A stretch of DNA of 64,000 bases from Jaminaea rosea (lineage: Eukaryota; Basidiomycota; Exobasidiomycetes; Microstromatales), in contig NW_020289988.1 in NCBI RefSeq assembly GCF_003144245.1, positions 62,001 through 126,000 on the forward strand, read 5' to 3'. Positions within the stretch are counted from its first letter, which is position 1. Every line of letters begins with the position of its first letter. A program made the translations under genes and the position numbers. The notes beneath the pieces were generated by a model. That model made no database searches and had not been told where the DNA came from. It saw only the letters and a list, made by a program, of their open reading frames with translations. Below, piece by piece: positions 61,101 through 64,000 of this stretch.

Positions 61101-64000
61101 ATCGAGGTCGCTCATCCATTCGACATCGACTGTTGAGGATACGAACTGGCAGAAATGACCGTCAAGCTCGACGAAGGCTGTCCTCCAGATTGAGTTCTTT
61201 TCCACAACTGCAGTGACTGTAGCCTTGAGGCGCTCGAGGTCAGCTCCCGGTGAGACGCCGAACGAGATCCGCGAGACGTAGAGTGCGTCTTTGCTGGCGA
61301 GCGATTGGAGAAGCAGCGACTCCTGCAGAGGCGTACATGGAAAGACCTCGCCGTCTTGATCTTGTAAGAGGCCCGCATCTCGTGCCTTGGCAGTCAGCGC
61401 GCTTGATAGAGAGTCGTGCATCTCTGCTTCCCCGTTTCTGCTGGCCTTCACAACATGAGTAGCGACGTCCTCGAGCAAAGAGTTCGCCATCAGGTCGGCC
61501 ACGGAAAGCTCATAGCCCTCGCGGCGCAGCCGGCTTACGAAGGTGATGGCTGATAGGCTGTCCAAGCCGAGCGCGAACAGGTCGTCGAACGGCGCAACCA
61601 TGCGATCGCCAGCAAGGTGGAGAGTGCTGCGCAGAGTGGTAACGAGCAGCGCCTCGATGTCGGTGAGAGCTCGGCGGTCTCCATTGGGTGCTGCCGACGA
61701 CGTCAGCTGGGCCACCTGATTGCTGAGACGGCTCCTCCATGCCTCGTGCACCGCCTTGACGTCGACTTTGCCCGAAATTGAAGCTAGAGGGAGGTGCGAG
61801 AGAGGCACAATGATGCTCGGGACCATGTGCGCCGGTAAGATTTCGCGCAATTTGCGCCAAGTCTGCTGCGTCGTAGCAAGCATAGCCGCATCAAGCTCAA
61901 CATGCGCGCCTGAAGGCGAGGTCGAGCGTCTTGCCATAAAGGAGACAATTTTCTCCTCATCCACGATAGAGACCGCGTTGACGCCTTCTTCGCCGGCGGC
62001 TTTGAGGACCGCCGCATCAACCTCGTGCAGCTCGAGCCTGGCTCCTCGGATCTTGACCTGGGATCCATCGATACGCCCAAGGTACATGGCTTCGTCATCG
62101 ACAGTGAGGCGCGCCAGGTCTCCTGTACGGTATGCTGGTTGCCCACCCCATGTAGTGAAGGCTGCAGATGCCTCTTGCCCCAGGTAGCCAGCACCGACTT
62201 GAGGACCGAGGATGCAAAGCTCACCGGGCTCACCGCGCAGCGTAGGTACGAGGGAATTGCTGCCTGGCTTAGTGATCAAGTATCGCGTTCCGTGAAAAGG
62301 GCGACCAATGTTGCTCGCCGAGGATTCAGGCCGGACACGAGCCATCGAGGACCCAATCGTCGCCTCAGTAGGCCCGTACGCGTTCAGCAAAGGCACCCTC
62401 GAGCCGGCCCACAAATCAATGACGTCCTGGCTGATCTTCTCTCCACCGACGATGAGAGCTCGAAGGGCAGGCAAATCCTGAGGAGCGACGCGCTTCCCCT
62501 GACTGAAGAAAAGGGACGGCACGACGGCTGCATGCGTGACCCTCATCCGTGCCATAGCTCGCCCGATATCCTGAAGAATCTCGGCGCGAGGAGCCGTCAC
62601 AATTGTGCCTCCTACGCGCAGCGTGAGGAACACCTCGAGAAGAGCGACGTCGAACGCCTCAGCTGATCGGGCAAGAAAGCGTACGCCTGAGTCTAATGAG
62701 CTGGGTGCTTCGTGCTCGAAGACAAGGCGAAAGGCTTCGACGGCGACGGCGAGATTGCGACGCGTGAGGCGGCAGCCCTTTGGCTTGCCCGTGCTGCCAG
62801 AGGTGTAAAGGATGTAAGAGAGGTCGTCTGGTGAGACACACGGGGGCTGATAGCTGGATGACGGGGGGAGACGGCGAGTGAAGGGATCGTCGTCACAGAC
62901 GAAGACCTCAGGGCCAGAGGGAAAACGATGGGCGAAGAGTGTTTCGGTGATCACGCCGGCTGCAGCGCTGTCTTTGACCAGCAGTTGCTGGCGCTGCTCC
63001 GGTAGGTTCTCGTCAATGGGTAGGTATGCCATGCCGCTCAGCTGCGTGGCCAGTAGGGCGACGTAGGAATATGGGCAGCGGCGAAGGCAGACTGCCACAA
63101 CCGAGCGCGACGGAAGAGCGGTGCTGAGGAGAGAGGCGAGGCGGCGGGCGTCCTCGTAGAGTTGACCGTACGAGACAACGCCTGGAGCTGTTGCATCGCC
63201 GAGCCCGTGCCAAAACTCGAGAGCAGGGGCATTGCCATGAGAAGCAGCTCCTTTAGCCAGCCACACCTCTACGCTCGCCTCTTGGTCGGCTGCTGCAACC
63301 GCTTTGTGGTGGCGATCTTGCGTGACTGAAAGTAGCCGCTGCTCCACTGAGCCCGTCATCCACCTTTTCACCTCGTCATCTAGGCGCTCAGTGAAGGCCT
63401 GAAGCGCCGCATCATACTGACTCAGCAGAGTCTCTGCGTGCCTGCCGTCCATCAGGTCGCTTCTCCAGTACAGGCCCAGCTCGAGGTTCCCCTCTGCATC
63501 GAGTAGAATCTCGATCGCTAGGGGATGCTCAACCGAAAGCTCCAAGTCGCGCACATGTTTCAGCGTCGTCGTTTTCTTGGGCGACGGGCCTCCCTCGAAG
63601 ACGAAGATGGACTGAAAGAGGCTCGCCGACGGCGAGAGCTCGAGGTGCTGTCTGACCCAGCTGAGCGAGACGTGTTGATACGCCAGCGTCTTGCGATGGA
63701 AGCCGTCGAGCTGATCCACCATCTTTCGCTTCGTGTTCTTCGGGTCCACGTGGATGGGCACGGGGACCGTAGCGTGTAGTGGGCCCCAGACATCGTCAAG
63801 TGCAGGCCCAACCGTACGGCCCGAGACGGAGTCGCCGAGCATGATCCATTCTGTCTCGAGGTATGAGGAGAGGATGAGAGCCCAGGCACACTGCGCTAGC
63901 GGACGAGCAGATGTGCCCAGTGATTGGGCGACGCTCGAGAGGGTGGCCCATGTGACGCTTGCTGTGCGGGAGACGCGGCCGAAGGTGGGCGCTGCACTTG
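55125..64000 (-). CDS. Siderophore-type non-ribosomal peptide synthetase, C-terminal part
   Basis: This multimodular enzyme joins hydroxamate ornithine units and other amino acids into a ferrichrome-type siderophore. The frame is open to the right edge (2,958 residues visible) and the N-terminus lies outside. Order, with landmarks by position: partial C1 (64000 to about 63300); A1 (YTSGSTGKPKG near 62800); T1 (LGLDSLSA near 61560); C2 (HHALFDG near 61000); A2 (FTSGSTGAPKA near 59630); T2 (IGLDSLSA near 58395); C3 (HHALYDG near 57760); T3 (LGFDSISA near 56730); C4 (PHALYDA near 56090). A terminal T-C pair without an A domain is typical of iterative ferrichrome synthetases, and there is no thioesterase. 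Both A domains keep the Asp that binds the alpha-amino group (FDVALLEVF, FDVSLIEI). No introns are needed in this part. Confidence 0.92.
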   Translation of the reverse strand, partial: SAAPTFGRVSRTASVTWATLSSVAQSLGTSARPLAQCAWALILSSYLETEWIMLGDSVSGRTVGPALDDVWGPLHATVPVPIHVDPKNTKRKMVDQLDGFHRKTLAYQHVSLSWVRQHLELSPSASLFQSIFVFEGGPSPKKTTTLKHVRDLELSVEHPLAIEILLDAEGNLELGLYWRSDLMDGRHAETLLSQYDAALQAFTERLDDEVKRWMTGSVEQRLLSVTQDRHHKAVAAADQEASVEVWLAKGAASHGNAPALEFWHGLGDATAPGVVSYGQLYEDARRLASLLSTALPSRSVVAVCLRRCPYSYVALLATQLSGMAYLPIDENLPEQRQQLLVKDSAAAGVITETLFAHRFPSGPEVFVCDDDPFTRRLPPSSSYQPPCVSPDDLSYILYTSGSTGKPKGCRLTRRNLAVAVEAFRLVFEHEAPSSLDSGVRFLARSAEAFDVALLEVFLTLRVGGTIVTAPRAEILQDIGRAMARMRVTHAAVVPSLFFSQGKRVAPQDLPALRALIVGGEKISQDVIDLWAGSRVPLLNAYGPTEATIGSSMARVRPESSASNIGRPFHGTRYLITKPGSNSLVPTLRGEPGELCILGPQVGAGYLGQEASAAFTTWGGQPAYRTGDLARLTVDDEAMYLGRIDGSQVKIRGARLELHEVDAAVLKAAGEEGVNAVSIVDEEKIVSFMARRSTSPSGAHVELDAAMLATTQQTWRKLREILPAHMVPSIIVPLSHLPLASISGKVDVKAVHEAWRSRLSNQVAQLTSSAAPNGDRRALTDIEALLVTTLRSTLHLAGDRMVAPFDDLFALGLDSLSAITFVSRLRREGYELSVADLMANSLLEDVATHVVKASRNGEAEMHDSLSSALTAKARDAGLLQDQDGEVFPCTPLQESLLLQSLASKDALYVSRISFGVSPGADLERLKATVTAVVEKNSIWRTAFVELDGHFCQFVSSTVDVEWMSDLDMDAASEELLNSIATRPPVRFSLDANWLTILAHHALFDGTTIDLFQQDVELGWLGEQPQPQRPAFGQAANLIAQIGTGEGSKAFWLERLGDFSLTPLPNLSEFATTEATQRQRCEEETASSLSFSELSKSAQGLRVTPQALVIAAFSSLYSQLTGEADSIFGLVLGGRTLPLEGADKIQGPLLSTIPFRTDHLAGSGDPNTHTRAVHQSILSSYAHQHTPLAQLNQWLLLQDQQLFNTLFSFLPQTAPPQTHDVLRPVNASMDTEYPVAFEVQPIHDNSIALRIVFDPNHIPREQAKLILQQLDAELLAYAKGGQVAEVSQISLLSVIEEKQTIHDDELDAHFIRQFWRQLEQRPDARAIDFAAEGLDAPYQHLTYFELDRLSDSIAAELVSHRSPTVAVYTQRSLLFYASIIAVWKAGKAYMPLDSALPRERLRYMLDIAQTNFIVTDGTTRGDAEQLSDDVLMIDGRSSSTAFSPALAPLSSVAYILFTSGSTGAPKAVPVSHRALSAALLSWQSILPHNHSSRMLQLASPSFDVSLIEICMPLAFGFTVASAPKDVLLEDLEDTFNKLQLTMADLPASLAPTIRPTAVPRLQWLMSGGDAIDERVIAEWAPYGLINAWGPTEATIGNTLGFVKPGFKRSIVGQAYPTSSIYVLNPGSTDIAYKGCVGELAVGGPQVAEGYMGRPDLTHEAFVTMPSGERVYRTGDRGRILFDGTVEVLGRVSRGQVKLRGQRLELDEVSHAFRAQAAVADAATLFVQHPSMPAKQLVTWVALAEASESEKSATGGSVETRRDPAAQWALDSITAEVRRRLPSYMVPSHILIARRGLPLTPNIKVDIRALEKAFLALDVEVLQLSPSHEPAENDAEEWSPQEQQLCHILSDLSGMSEGDIRRTASFYSIGLDSLSAIRFARRIKNAGLGAIAVRDILRSSNIAGLAEYLNTTSRKDSRPEELAAGAREEVDIVAIRLSNEDEVTTVLPCTPLQESMIEQSIIEGGRLYWHHHLLRLDKGVTEEALAAAWTKVVTSAEILRTTFHRRRSGQGWVQAVHRRAATSASLLSEKAESIETAWQQLVQRPCPFIVDDVLANEPPLQLTVIHGANRGLCVALSIHHALYDGNTLPQLFADLDSALQTLRLERRPQFTQLLPHLLPRDEDVRYWVTSLRDFECQPSQPIKDSAQGITPLEVTRRLSIPMSEARKLARAAAVSLRTVALASIAKVMASAMHSRDIVLGQIVSLRDAFPGGDIVFGPAFNTVPVRIQWNRSESTMGQLLATVQRKADEARVHSNAALRDILRELGLLAAPFDVLVDYQVAEAYGHEWKKVQLALPPSSAGGQVAGGVQYPFNIEVRQGLDHFDVHVTADPQYYTSGKVQVLLTRFEDVFVDSLTHLERPADALPASHPSLPPSKQNGIHAHPLADGCDDQGWSPLESELLKHVLSISQAKSGHVLPTTSLASLGFDSISAIRLANLAKREGKMKVAVADVVHGMSIRGIGRLVEARMTKKEEAMPSFSAPLVGEEVRHRLLERLSLCSDHVEAVLPALAGQSFHFASWLNSGKRMGGFYSFVWKAEPALEADKLETAWAQLCAHHAILRTTFVAEQGSLYQIVLQEKPHLAVHPAVERDSDLDTAVRGRLQQLAHTRSERSFSRGLTQIEVFSNATQSLLILDLPHALYDASSLDMLVRDLQILYAEGAAELGANDWAGFVRRVKSNEGGAEEEAAFWKGQLTNVQPTMLSDARRRRNVACDSTDVAFFIPRAMTLSFRHMQHRVQHLLMASFCAELRALTNVDRPIFGLYQAGRATSWAAADGGDIDAEQLAAPTMNVLPMQTPAEAGLSHMAELLRTQLLERMRWEQSNLGSVCNWARGGGEALFDTYLNVIMRPSESLLSAHSWQAITLGDAVEFAPSEKQNFATPIDEFGNLGGAGALMREATGRRTLDVDVVVSNGKDGQMTVDFGVRCDARVMGEDELRSMVARIVERVDSCLKDGSSNGRAR

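Overview
This is a gene-dense fungal nuclear contig. Small, often phase-conserved introns (about 50 to 110 bases, GTGAGT/GTGCGT donors), Ser/Ala/Pro-rich low-complexity proteins, CT-rich leaders and a ferrichrome-type siderophore gene set suggest a basidiomycete, most likely of the smut lineage (Ustilaginomycotina). The species cannot be fixed from the sequence alone. No tRNA, rRNA, transposon, CRISPR array or virus-derived element was recognised. Several gene models below were rebuilt exon by exon from splice sites and protein motifs.

Left part (1-20 kb) is mostly housekeeping: the N-terminus of Mediator subunit Med12 (cut by the window edge), a Ppg1-type PP2A-like phosphatase, GMP synthase, an ArsB/citrate-type permease, the Golgi coiled-coil protein CASP/Coy1, ribosomal protein eS27 with an ATG-only first exon, a DUF1295 membrane reductase-like protein, a P-type cation ATPase and two unrecognised proteins.

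Middle part (20-31 kb) is the accessory region. A peroxisomal enoyl-CoA hydratase (C-terminal SKL) is followed by four paralogous genes for small secreted cysteine-rich proteins, two on each strand in a head-to-head array (21231-25798). All share CxW, YRC and DDCEWP motifs, and I did not recognise the family. They look like a candidate effector family with two subfamilies (8 or 10 cysteines). Next come about 1.5 kb without a gene, a GATA-motif cluster, a probable 0.9 kb leader intron and the L-ornithine N5-monooxygenase gene (sid1/sidA type).

Right part (31-64 kb) holds an F-box/leucine-rich protein, a large membrane coiled-coil protein, the BET protein Bdf1, Cmc4 with an 11-base micro-exon, an eIF5-mimic (BZW/5MP) protein, an ArfGAP, a fusion of a gamma-glutamylcyclotransferase-like domain to a class V aminotransferase, Mcm2, and the C-terminal 2,958 residues of a siderophore-type NRPS that runs off the right edge. 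The monooxygenase and NRPS are the first and last steps of hydroxamate siderophore assembly. The SKL-tailed hydratase could make an acyl group for the same pathway, which would make this a loose siderophore region interrupted by housekeeping genes and flanked by the secreted-protein array.
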